NCBI GenBank assembly: GCA_963721385.1
Contig: CAVRJB010000001.1
Span: 62,001-126,000, forward strand
DNA length: 64,000 nucleotides
Direction: 5' to 3'
Origin: DAOMFB01 sp963721385
GTDB taxonomy: Bacteria > Acidobacteriota > Thermoanaerobaculia > UBA5066
The translations under genes and the position numbers were made by a program. Below the pieces are notes generated by a model. That model worked only from the letters and a program-made list of their open reading frames with translations, was not told the origin of the DNA and ran no database searches. Within the stretch, counting starts at the first letter, position 1. The number at the start of each line of letters is the position of its first letter. This document shows positions 36,810 through 46,241 of the stretch, piece by piece.

Positions 36810-39481
36810 ATGAGCCTCCCTGCCGGCACCCGGCTCGGCCCTTACGAAATCCTCGCCCCGCTCGGCGCCGGGGGGCATGGGAGAGGTCTACCGGGCGCGG
36901 GACACGCGGCTGGAGCGCGACGTCGCGGTCAAGGTCCTGCCTGAGGGGCTCGCGGGGAGTTCCGAGGCGCTCGCCCGATTCGCGAGCGAAGCGAAAGCCG
37001 TCGCCGCCCTCTCACATCCCAACATCCTCGCTCTCTTCGACGTCGGCGAGGCGGAGGGCGTCCGCTACGCCGTCAGCGAGCTGCTCGAGGGCGAGACGCT
37101 CCGGATGGCGATGGCCCACGGCCCGATGCCGCCGCGCCGGGCCCTCGACATTGCCCGCGACATCGCCGACGGGCTCGCCGCGGCTCACGAAAAGGGGATC
37201 GTCCACCGGGACGTCAAACCCGAAAACGTTTTCCTGACGAAGGACGGCCACGTCAAGGTCCTCGACTTCGGACTCGCTCGCCACGACGTCTCGCGCCGCG
37301 ATCCGGGCGACACCGGCTCTCCGACGCTCGCGGCGATCAGCGAAAAGGGCGTCGTCCTGGGGACGGTCGCCTACATGTCCCCCGAGCAGGCGCGCGGCGG
37401 CGCCGTCGACTTCCGGAGCGACCAGTTCTCGCTCGGCACCGTCCTTTACGAGATGCTGGCCGGCGGGAAACCGTTCGAGGCCGCCTCTGTGCCCGAGACG
37501 CTGACGGCCATCATCCGCGACGAGCCGGAGCCGCTCGGAAAGAGAGCCCCCCACGTTCCGGCGCCGGTCTGCTGGCTCGTCGAGCGGCTGCTCGCCAAGG
37601 AGGCCTCCGGGCGCTACGACGCGACGCGGGACGTCGTGCGTGATCTGAAGGGCCTCCGCGACCACCTGTCGACCTGGACGCTGCCGTCGCCGGCGGCGAG
37701 AACGGCGGGAAAGGGCGCGTCCCGCTGGATCCCGCTGGCCGCCGGCGGGGCGCTTCTCCTCGTCCTCGGCGCCGTCGCCGGCCGGCGCACGGCCCCGCCT
37801 CCGCTCCCGCCGCCGCGCCTGACGTACATCACGTCTTCGGGACGGGACGGCGCTCCGGCGATCTCGCCGGACGGGCGCCTCTGCGCCTTCACGTCCAACC
37901 GCGACGGCGTCTCCCGAATCTGGCTCAAGCAGCTGGCCGACGGATCCGAGATCGCGCTCACTGAGGGCCCGGACGTGGCGCCTCGCTTCACGCCCGACTC
38001 GACGAGCGTCTTCTTCATTCGCCGGGAGGCTTCCGGGTCGTCCCTCAATCGGGTTTCCGCTCTCGGGGGCCCCCCTCAGCGCATCCTGGCAGACGTCGTC
38101 GAGGCCGACGTGTCCGCCGACGGCGCCCGCATCGCCTTCGTCCGGACCCGCGTCTCGGAGACGGGACGAATTCAGGAGCTCCGGGTGGCGGGGAGCGACG
38201 GCAGCGGGGAACGCCTCGTGGATACGGGCGTCGACTTCCAGATCCGTTCTCCGCGCTGGTCGCCCGACGGGTCGTGGGTGGCGACAGCTCGGGGCCAGCC
38301 AAATATCGGATTGCCCTGGACGGTCGTTCTCGTCAATCCCTCAACCGCAGAGAAGCGGGTCCTCCCGGCTCCGGGCGGCCTCGGAGAGTTCTCGGACGTC
38401 GCCTGGTTGTACGGAGGCCGCGCCCTCGTCTACGGCCGCCGGGACCAGGCGATCGTGCCGTCGAGCCCCGGCGCCTATTACCTGCAGGAGGTGAGGTCAG
38501 GCGCGTTGAAGCTGATCGCCTACTCGCTCGGCATCGGCCAGGGGCTCGACATTGCGGGTCCCGGACGCCTCGTCGTGGAATCCCTCGTCAATCCCGACGA
38601 ACCTGCTCGAGGTCCCGCTATCGGGAGCCACGCCGCGGAGGTGGCTGACGCGCGGATCCCAGGTCAATTTCCAGCCGCTCCTCGCCGGAAACGGCGAAAC
38701 ACTCGTCTTCACGTCGAACCGGGACGGAAACAGCGACATCTGGGAGCTGAACCGACGATCCAGCGCCGTGCGCCGGCTGACGAGCCATTCCGCAAGCGAC
38801 GCCGACGTCTTCCTGAGCCGGGATGAGAAGACCCTGCTCTGGTCCTCGGCTCGCACGGGCCACTTCGAGATCTGGGGAGCGGGGGGAGACGGAAGCGCGC
38901 CCCACCGGATTTCCGACGACGGCGCCGACGCCGAGAATCCGTCGCTCTCGAGGGACGGCTCCACGATCGTCTACACCTCGTTCAACGAAAAAAAGGCCGG
39001 CATCTGGGCCATCCATCCGGACGGAACGAACGCCCGGCTCCTCGTTCCGGGCCGCAACATCCTGCCCGAGATCTCTCCGGACGGAGCCTGGGTTTCCTTC
39101 GTGAACCAGGGGTCGACCCAGGACATCCGGGTCGCGCGCCTCGTGGACGGGGCGCCCGTATTCCGGATCCCGAACGTCCCGCCGGGAAGGGGCTTCATCA
39201 TCGGCCGTCACCGGTGGCTGCCGGATGGCCACCACATCGCTTTCCTCGGGGGCGACGGAGCCGGAACGGCGATCTACGTGCAGGACGTCGTGCCCGGAGC
39301 GGACACGTCTTCGACGCGCCGAAAGCTCGTGACCTTCGAGCCGGACGTCGAGCTTCACTCGTTCGGCCTTGCTCCGGACATGAGCTGCGTCGTCGTCGCG
39401 GCTCGGCAGGCCACCTCGAACCTGCTGGAGATCGACGGCCTTCCGCCCGAGGTCGTCCCCGGCGCGTCCCGCCGGCCCTGA
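36810..39481 (+). CDS. Transmembrane Ser/Thr protein kinase with TolB/PD40 beta-propeller sensor (two frame breaks)
   Basis: About 889 residues. Kinase domain (GPYEILAPLGAGG, VAVKVL, VHRDVKPENVF, DFGLAR, AYMSPEQ), a transmembrane helix near 305 (WIPLAAGGALLLVLGAVAG), then a periplasmic region of WD40-like PD40 repeats (GAPAISPDGRLCAFTSNRDG, RSPRWSPDGSWVATA, FTSNRDGNSDIWELN, ENPSLSRDGSTIVYTS, LPEISPDGAWVSF), probably a six-to-eight-bladed propeller. One extra C at 36876 splits the glycine loop (GAGG to MGEVYRARD), and one extra G at 38596 splits VNP from TNLLEVPLSG. Starts 9 bp after the previous kinase stop, so the two are likely cotranscribed. The propeller differs from the TPR sensors of its neighbours. 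Confidence 0.9.
36836..36926 (+). repeat. Near-identical 90 bp kinase N-loop repeat, copy 2
   Basis: Second copy of the 34445-34534 block. It contains the extra C at 36876 that breaks the reading frame; copy 1 has the uninterrupted GGGGGGATG. The pair therefore serves as an internal control for the indel. Confidence 0.85.
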
Positions 39482-39515
39482 CGTCCCGGGCCTTCGAAGG
39501 GCACCGGGAGTGCGG

Positions 39516-39782
39516 TCAGTGGCCCGAGCAGGCCGGGACGGGGCCCAGGAACAGCTCGTCGCCGCGGCGGGCGAGCTTGCCCTTCGCCTCGAGGAACGCG
39601 AGCAGGCCTTCGAAGTCGAAGACGTCGCCGTGGCAATTCCCGTAGAACGCCGCATGCCCGAAGGCGGCGGCTGCCGCGAGGCGCAAATCGAGGAATGTCG
39701 CGCGTCCGCCGCATGCGGCGAGGATCGCGAGGACGTCGTGTCCGGGGATCACGGGCGCGGAGACTGCCGTGGACGTCTTCAT
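39516..39782 (-). CDS. YecH-like metal-binding protein (DUF2492)
   Basis: 88-residue cytoplasmic protein resembling E. coli YecH: an N-terminal GHDVLAILAACGG helix, a central FYGNCHGDVFDFEGLLAFLEAKGKL block matching the family's FHTC...FLxxRGK, and the terminal ACSGH Cys/His pair. These residues could bind metal. The ATG (39780-39782) overlaps the stop of the hemerythrin gene upstream (ATGA), so the two are coupled. Function in bacteria unknown. Confidence 0.75.
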   Translation of the reverse strand: MKTSTAVSAPVIPGHDVLAILAACGGRATFLDLRLAAAAAFGHAAFYGNCHGDVFDFEGLLAFLEAKGKLARRGDELFLGPVPACSGH

Positions 39783-40345
39783 GGTCGCTCCGTGACGCCC
39801 CCCTCCTCCAGCCGGATGGCGCCCGGGAAGAGGACGTCGTTCTCGAGTTGAATGTGACGTTGCAGGTCGTTTTCTAACTCCTGGAGGCCGGCATAGAGCG
39901 CCCGAAACGAGTCGCAGGCGTCGGCCGGAAGCGCGTAGCCCGAGGTAACCGCTCGCAGCTCCGCGAGGATGTCAACCACCACGTCGTGCTCGGCCATCAT
40001 CATCCGGACGGGATTCCGCGCCGACCCGAAACACGAAGACGGCTGCGGCCCGCCGCGGAGGGCGGCCTCCTCGAGGGCCACGATGTAGGGAAAGAGGACC
40101 TGCTCTTCTTTCCGCATGTGGGGCGCCAGGTCCTCGGCGAGCCGGTGGACGAGCGATTCGACGGTCCCGGTCTCGGGATGGGTCTCGCCGTGCCGGCCGC
40201 GCACCTTCATCGCCAGCGGCGGGAGAGACGCCACGGCCTCGCGGGTGAAGACGTGGTGCGTCTCGAGGATGAACCGGACGAGCTCCGACAGCGACGCCGC
40301 GTCCGGCCCGGGCTCCACGGCGGTAGCAGTCTTGAAAGACATCAT
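39779..40345 (-). CDS. Hemerythrin-domain protein, Ric/YtfE-like without DUF542
   Basis: 188 residues. Hemerythrin diiron ligands are visible in ETHHVFTREA, LAPHMRKEEQVLFPYI, MAEHDVVVDIL and QRHIQLENDVLFPGAI, in order along the chain. The arrangement matches the C-terminal domain of Ric/YtfE, which repairs Fe-S clusters after nitric oxide damage, but the N-terminal Cys-containing ScdA domain is absent. Start ATG at 40345 follows poor Shine-Dalgarno sequence; a second in-frame ATG follows directly. Its coupling to the YecH gene and the N2O reductase in the window hint at NO defence; that is inference. Confidence 0.85.
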   Translation of the reverse strand: MMSFKTATAVEPGPDAASLSELVRFILETHHVFTREAVASLPPLAMKVRGRHGETHPETGTVESLVHRLAEDLAPHMRKEEQVLFPYIVALEEAALRGGPQPSSCFGSARNPVRMMMAEHDVVVDILAELRAVTSGYALPADACDSFRALYAGLQELENDLQRHIQLENDVLFPGAIRLEEGGVTERP

Positions 40346-40443
40346 CGAACCTCCGGCCCTCCACGATAGGGGGCTGCGAGGCCGGGGCGTATGACGCCGG
40401 TCATAGCCCGGAGGTCTTTGGGCGGGGGCCGGATTGCAGGAGC

Positions 40444-42108
40444 TCACCCTATCCTCTTGAAGAAGTCGTTCCCCTTGTCGTCGACGAGGATGAAAGCCGG
40501 AAAGTCGACGACGTCGATCGCCCAGATCGCCTCCATGCCGAGCTCGGGGAACTCGATCACGTCGACCTTCTTGATGTTCTCCTCGGCGAGGATCGCCGCT
40601 GGGCCGCCGGGCGAGCCGAGATAGAAGCCGCCGTGCTTCCGGCACGCCTCGGTCACCTGCGCGCTCCGGTTCCCCTTCGCGATCATGACCATCGACCCCC
40701 CCTTCGACTGAAAGAGGTCGACATAGGAGTCCATCCGTCCCGCCGTCGTCGGTCCGAACGAGCCCGAGGCCTTTCCCTTCGGCGTCTTCGCCGGACCGGC
40801 GTAGTAGACCGGGTGGTCCTTGAAGTACTGCGGCAGGTCGTGGCCGGCGTCGAGACGCTCCTTGAGCTTCGCGTGGGCGATGTCGCGCGCCACGACGAGG
40901 CGCCCCGTGAGGGCGAGCGGCGTCGAGACGGGGTGCTTCGAGAGCTCCGCGAGGATCTCCTTCATGGGCCGGTTCAGATCGATCTTCACGAGCCCCGCGT
41001 GTTCCTTCGCGCCTTTGTGGACGGGGAGGAGCGTCTCGGGATGGCGCTCCAGCTCCTCGAGCCAGAGCCCCTTGGCGTCGATCTTCGCGAAGACGTTGCG
41101 GTCCGCCGAGCAGGAGACTCCGAGGCCGACGGGGCAGGACGCGCCGTGGCGCGGGAGGCGGATGACCCGGACGTCGTGGGCGAAGTACTTGCCGCCGAAT
41201 TGCGCGCCGAAGCCGAGTCCCTGCGCTTTCACGAGGAGCTTCGCCTCCAACTCGGGGTCGCGGAAGGCGCGGCCGGTCTTGTCACCGGTCGTCGGAAGAG
41301 AGTCGTAGTAACCGGTCGAGGCGAGCTTCACGGTCTTCAGGCACGCCTCGGCCGACGTGCCGCCGACGACGATGGCGATGTGGTAGGGCGGGCAGGCGGC
41401 CGTGCCGAGGCTCTTCATCTTCTCGACGAGAAACGCCTCGAGATTGGCCGGGTTGAGGAGCGTCTTCGTCTCCTGGAAGAGGTACGACTTGTTGGCCGAG
41501 CCGCCCCCCTTCGCCACGAAGAGGAACCGGTACTCCATCCCCGGCGCGGCGTAGAGGTCGATCTGCGCCGGGAGGTTGTTTCCGGTGTTGACCTCGTCGT
41601 ACATCGTCAGCGCGGCGGTCTGCGAGTAGCGGAGGTTTTCCTCCGTGTACGTCTTCCAGATCCCCTTCGAGAGGTGCATCGCGTCGTCGGCGCCGGTCCA
41701 GACCTGCTGCCCCTTCCAGCCGACGACCGTCGCGGTCCCCGTGTCCTGGCAGAAGGGAAGCTCGAACTTCGACGAGATGACGGCGTTCTTCAGGAGCGTG
41801 AAAGCCATGAAGCGGTCGTTCGGCGAGGCTTCCGGATCCTTCAGGATCGCGGCCACCTGCTGTTGGTGGCTCGGGCGGAGGAGGAACGAGACGTCCCGCG
41901 TCGCCTCGTTCGCGAGGAGTGTGAGCGCCTTCGGGTCGACGACGAGAACGGGTTTTCCGCCGAACCGGGCCTTCTTCACGAGGCCCTTCGCGCCCGCGAC
42001 GAGGCGGTACTTGGTGTCGTCTTTCCCCTTCTGGAAGGTCTTCGCGTAGACGAACCTGTCTTGCTTCGGCGACGCCTTCTTCGCATCCTTTGCTTGCCTC
42101 GTCGGCAT
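40444..42108 (-). CDS. Class I (Fe-S) fumarate hydratase
   Basis: 554-residue cytoplasmic enzyme interconverting fumarate and malate in the TCA cycle. The oxygen-sensitive 4Fe-4S cysteines fall in the expected places: LPFCQDTGTATV, TAACPPYHIAIV and ASCPVGLGVSCSADRN. The N-terminal alpha domain and the C-terminal beta domain (LTGRLVVARDIAHAKLKERL, GSFGPTTAGRMDSYVDLFQ, KGNRSAQVTEAC) are fused, as in E. coli FumA. ATG at 42106-42108 is preceded by AAGGAGA. Divergent from the first malic enzyme gene across 219 bp. Sister genes downstream encode further malate and glyoxylate steps. Confidence 0.95.
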   Translation of the reverse strand: MPTRQAKDAKKASPKQDRFVYAKTFQKGKDDTKYRLVAGAKGLVKKARFGGKPVLVVDPKALTLLANEATRDVSFLLRPSHQQQVAAILKDPEASPNDRFMAFTLLKNAVISSKFELPFCQDTGTATVVGWKGQQVWTGADDAMHLSKGIWKTYTEENLRYSQTAALTMYDEVNTGNNLPAQIDLYAAPGMEYRFLFVAKGGGSANKSYLFQETKTLLNPANLEAFLVEKMKSLGTAACPPYHIAIVVGGTSAEACLKTVKLASTGYYDSLPTTGDKTGRAFRDPELEAKLLVKAQGLGFGAQFGGKYFAHDVRVIRLPRHGASCPVGLGVSCSADRNVFAKIDAKGLWLEELERHPETLLPVHKGAKEHAGLVKIDLNRPMKEILAELSKHPVSTPLALTGRLVVARDIAHAKLKERLDAGHDLPQYFKDHPVYYAGPAKTPKGKASGSFGPTTAGRMDSYVDLFQSKGGSMVMIAKGNRSAQVTEACRKHGGFYLGSPGGPAAILAEENIKKVDVIEFPELGMEAIWAIDVVDFPAFILVDDKGNDFFKRIG

Positions 42109-42327
42109 GGACCTCTCCTTGTCCGAAAATTGGAATCTAGACGGGCCGGCGGTCCGCTGGCTCTGATTCGGATGCACCAGTCCCCGGGGGAGGGGGGAGA
42201 CGGGACCCGTCCTGAGGAATAGGTCCCATTGACGCGACAGCCCATTCGGACCCCACGTTGTGGCAGGTGGACCCTGCTCGGGCCGGGATCGGGGCCGACG
42301 GGGACGCCGCGACAACGAGGAGGCCGT

Positions 42328-44260
42328 ATGCAGTTCTCGATCAAGGTCGACCCGTCGACCTGGCAGCGCTACATCTCGACGCCGGTCAAGGGGAAAGCCC
42401 TTCTGATGGACCCCTTTACGAACAAGGGAACCGCCTTCACCGCCCGCGAGAGGGACGAGCTGGACCTGCACGGGCTCCTCCCGCCCGCCGTCTGCACGAT
42501 GGAGGAGCAGCTCGCGCGCGTCTACGAGAACTTCCAGTCGAAGCCGACGCCGCTCGACAAGTTCGTCTACATGACGAGCCTCCACGACCGGAACGAGACC
42601 CTCTTCTTCCGCCTCGTCCACGAGCGGATCGACGAGATGCTGCCCATCGTCTACACGCCCGTCGTCGGCGAGGCGTGCCAGAAGTTCTCGCACATCTACC
42701 GGCGGGGCGCGGGGTCTCTACATCAGCTACGAGCAGCGGAACGACATCGAGAAGGTCCTCCGGAACTACCACACGACCGACCCGTCGGTGATCGTCGTGA
42801 CCGACGGCGAGCGAATCCTCGGCCTCGGTGACCAGGGCGCGGGCGGGATGGGGATCCCGATCGGGAAGCTCTGCCTCTACACGATCTGCGCGGGCGTCTC
42901 GCCCTACTCCACGCTCCCGATCACACTCGACGTCGGGACGGACAACGAGGAGCGGCTCAAGGACCCGCTCTACCTCGGCCTGCGGCACAAGCGGATCCGC
43001 GGTCCGGAGTACCAGGACTTCATCGACCGCTTCGTCGCGGCGGTGAAGAAGGTCTACCCCCACGTCCTCCTCCAGTGGGAGGACTTCCTGAAGGGGAACG
43101 CGATCAAGCAGCTCGACCGCTTCCGCCACTCGATCCTCTCCTTCAACGACGACATTCAGGGGACCGCGGCCGTCGTCCTCTCGGGCATCTATTCGGCCAT
43201 GAGGATCACGGGCCAGCCGATGCGCGACCAGCGGCTCGTCTTCGCCGGGGCGGGAGCCTCGACGCACGGCATCGCGGCGCTCTTCGTCTCGGCACTCGTC
43301 GAGGACGGGCTCTCGGCCGAGGAGGCGCGCCGGCGCGTCTGGACGGTCGACACGAAAGGCCTCGTCGTCGGCGACCGGCCGGGGCTGGAGGACTTCAAGA
43401 CGCTCTACGCGCGCGAGGCGGCCGAGGTCGCGTCGTGGAAGGTCCGCGACCGGTCGCGGATCACGCTCGAGGAGACGGTCGCGAACGCGAAGCCGACGAT
43501 CCTCATCGGCGTCTCGGCGACGCCGGGCAACTTCACCGAGAGCCTCGTGAAGCTGATGGCGAAGCTCAACGAGCGGCCGCTCGTCTTCCCGCTCTCGAAT
43601 CCCACGTCGAAGAGTGAGTGCACGGCCGAAGACGCCATCCGGTGGTCGGACGGGCGCGCCCTCGTCGCCACGGGGAGCCCCTTCGCGCCGGTGACCTGGG
43701 GAGGGCGGACGTTCCGGATCGGGCAGTGCAACAACGCGTTCGTCTTCCCCGGTGTCGGGCTCGGGGCCTGCGTCGCGCGCGCCCGGTACGTCAGCGACGG
43801 GATGTTCCTCGACGCGGCCAAGGCGCTCGCGGCGAAGGTCACGGCCGAGGACCTGGCCGAGTGCGCGGTCTACCCGAAGCTCTCCCGGATCCTGGACTGC
43901 TCGCACGCCGTCGCCTGCGCCGTCATCCGGCGGGCAGTGGCCGAAGGACATGCGGACCCGGACATCCTCCTGAACCTCGACGAGACCGTCCGGCGGGCGA
44001 TGTGGTTCCCCGAGTACCTCCCCATCCGCTACGAGCCGGCCGGCGACGCGGGCCGCGCGAGCGTGCCGGCCGCGCCGGAGAAGATCTTCGCGAACTCCCA
44101 TACGAAGGAGGCAGCCCTCGTCGGCGCTGATCCGGGGCGAGCATCGATCTCCAGCCGGCGACGACGACGGCAAGCGCCAATTGGCGGCCTTTTTCCGCAT
44201 GATTCGGTAAGGCCGTACGATAGACATGTCTCGTGCGAAGGCGAAAGAACGGAGGAGTGA
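42328..44260 (+). CDS. NAD-type malic enzyme, long form (one frame break)
   Basis: About 640-residue oxidative decarboxylase converting malate to pyruvate. The long (MaeA/eukaryotic-like) N-terminal domain runs from MQFSIKVDPSTWQRY through FVYMTSLHDRNETLFFRLV and IVYTPVVGEACQKFSHIYRR. The catalytic ILGLGDQGAGGMGIPIGKL, FNDDIQGTAAV and FAGAGASTHGIAAL (nucleotide fold) follow. One extra T at 42715 must be removed to join RRGAG to LYISYEQRND. ATG at 42328 follows GAGGAGG. The last 60 or so codons, after SHTKEAALVGADPG, are Arg-rich and unlike the family, so the true stop may be earlier. Confidence 0.88.
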
Positions 44261-44264
44261 ATTC

Positions 44265-44765
44265 ATGTCACATACAAACTCGAGGTGGCTCGGAGTCGTC
44301 TCTGCCGTGGCGGCGATTGCCCTCGGGCCGAGCCTGATGGCCCAGCCGCCGGCATCGGACGCCGTCCTGAAGGCCAGGGCGGTGGCGCCGAAGGCCACGG
44401 AGATCGAGAAGACGGCGACTCTCGACTCGCTCCTGGCCAAGTCAAAGCCCGGGGACTGGTCCACGTCGAAGGGTGCCGTGCTCGAAGGCCACGTCATCCA
44501 GGTGATCAAGAGCTCGGACGACGACATACGGCTCTACCTGGCCGCCAAGGCGGAGGAGACCGACACCCGCAAGTGGGTCATCGTCGAGGTCACGCCCGCG
44601 TGGGCCGGGAAATCCCCCGGACTCGCCCCGGCGAAGCTCTGGGACCTTCAGGGCAAGAAGGTCCGTGCGACCGGATGGCTCTTCTACGACGTGAACCCGG
44701 TCAAGTACCCGCGCGGCACGAACTGGGAGGTTCATCCGGTCACCGAGATCGTCGCCGTCAACTAG
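44265..44765 (+). CDS. Secreted protein with OB-fold-like domain
   Basis: 166-residue exported protein: strong GGAGGAG site, signal MSHTNSRWLGVVSAVAAIALGPSLMA, then a helical linker and a compact domain (VLEGHVIQVIKSSDDDIRLYL, WVIVEVTPAW, KVRATGWLFYDVNPVKYPRG). It ends TNWEVHPVTEIVAVN, the C-terminal pattern of OB-fold nucleic-acid-binding-like secreted proteins. It sits tail to tail with the second malic enzyme gene. A possible -10 TACGAT lies near 44215. No function can be assigned. Confidence 0.55.
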   Translation: MSHTNSRWLGVVSAVAAIALGPSLMAQPPASDAVLKARAVAPKATEIEKTATLDSLLAKSKPGDWSTSKGAVLEGHVIQVIKSSDDDIRLYLAAKAEETDTRKWVIVEVTPAWAGKSPGLAPAKLWDLQGKKVRATGWLFYDVNPVKYPRGTNWEVHPVTEIVAVN

Positions 44766-44821
44766 AGGAAGCCTCGAAACCGGGCGTCCGATGAGGATCT
44801 TCCGGAGGACGCCCGGAGGGA

Positions 44822-46175
44822 TCAGCCGGCCTCGACGATCTTCCGGAAGCGAACGACCCCCGTCTCGAGCGCGACGGCCTTGACCGCCTGTGCCACGGCC
44901 TCGTGCACGGAGCGATCCAGGATGTTGGGGACGAGATCGCCCTGCATGGCGTGCTCCGCGATTGTCGCTGCCGCCGCGATCTTCATCGCGTTGTTGACCC
45001 GCCGGGCGCGCGCGAGGAGCGCCCCCTTGAAGAGGCCCGGGAAGGCGCAGGCGTTGTTCACCGACTTGCCGTCGATGGCGTAGAGCGCACCGGCGGCGAG
45101 GGCGTCGTCGGGCTCGATCTCGGGATTCGGGTTGGAGAGGGCGAGGATCACCTGCTTGGGCTGGACCATCGCCGGCTTGATGAGTCCCGACACGCCCGTC
45201 GTGGCGATGACGATCTTGGACTTCTGCATGACCCCCGAAAGGTCGGTCGGGATCCCGCCCTGATCCCGGAAGCGGTCCGCCATGATCGGGTTGATGTCGG
45301 CGCCGTAGATCTCCTGGATCCCGTAGGACTTGAGGAGGTTGAAGATGCCGTTGCCGGCGGCGCCCAGCCCCACGATGCCGACGGGATTCCGCTTGAGGTT
45401 GATGTAGGTGTACTTCGCGATGTTGAGGAGCGCCGCGAGGACGACGACGGCCGTCCCGTGCTGGTCGTCGTGGACGACCGGGATGTCGAGGAGCTCGGTG
45501 AGCCGGGCCTCGATCTCGAAGCACTCGGGGGCGGCGATGTCCTCGAGCTTGATGGCGCCGAAGGTCGGCGCGATCGCCTGCACGGTCCGGATGACGACCT
45601 CCGGGTCCTTGCTGTCGATGAGGATGGGAATCCCGTTCACGTCCGGCCAGGAGCCGGAAGAGCAGCGCCTTGCCTTCCATGACCGGCATGCCGGCGACGG
45701 GGCCGATGTCGCCCAGCCCCAGAATGGCCGTGCCATTGGTGACGATGGCGACGCTGTTCTGGATGGACGTGAAGTCGAAGGCGAGCTCCGGGTTCGCCTT
45801 GATCTTGTTGCAGAGCGAGGCGACGCCGGGGGTGTAGACGACTGCCAGGTCGTCGGCGGACTCGACCTTCACGCGGGCTGTGACCTCGATCTTCCCGCCG
45901 CGGTGCATCTCGAGGACCACGTCCGTCACGTCGAGGAGGTCGACCCCCTCCATCTTGCGGAGCGCGTCGCAGAACCGGTCGAAGACCTCCTCGCTGCGGG
46001 CGTGGACGTCGACGTCCCGGATGCGGACGTTCTTTCCGATGTGGACCGTCTTCATCTCGCCGAGGCGCGCGCCGAACTCGTCGAGGAGGTGGGCGAACCG
46101 GGCCAGCCAGTCCGAGGTCTCCCGGAAGCGGATCCGAATACGCTTGATCGCTCGGTCGCGGGTTTCGTGCTTCAT
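44822..46175 (-). CDS. Malic enzyme, short bacterial form with N-terminal ACT-like domain (one frame break)
   Basis: About 450 residues. A second, unrelated-subfamily malic enzyme: residues 1-85 form an extra N-terminal domain (KRIRIRFRE to VDLLDVTDVVLEMHRGG), which looks like an ACT-type regulatory fold, followed by the catalytic core (DLAVVYTPGVASLC, NGTAILGLGDIGPVAGMPVMEGK, DIPVVHDDQHGTAVVVLAALLN, VGLGAAGNGIFNLL, IFALSNPNPE-like LALSNPNPEIEP). One extra base at 45644 must be removed to join RLLA to DVNGIPILID. It lies 66 bp before isocitrate lyase, on the same strand. The ACT-like domain suggests allosteric control by an amino acid or related ligand. Confidence 0.87.
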
Positions 46176-46241
46176 CGGAGACTCCTCTTCGGGTTCCGTC
46201 GTTCGCTGCGTCCGCGGCGCGTGCGGTTCGCGAGCGTGACC

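Noticed and set aside
42109..42327. Hairpins around GACGGGACCCGTC in the fumarase/malic enzyme divergent spacer
   Set aside because: Short, GC-rich stems expected by chance; no riboswitch or operator pattern recognised.
44100..44260. Arg-rich C-terminal tail of the first malic enzyme as a real domain
   Set aside because: Composition looks like a wrong frame; the true stop is probably near 44130 or earlier, but cannot be fixed from this sequence.
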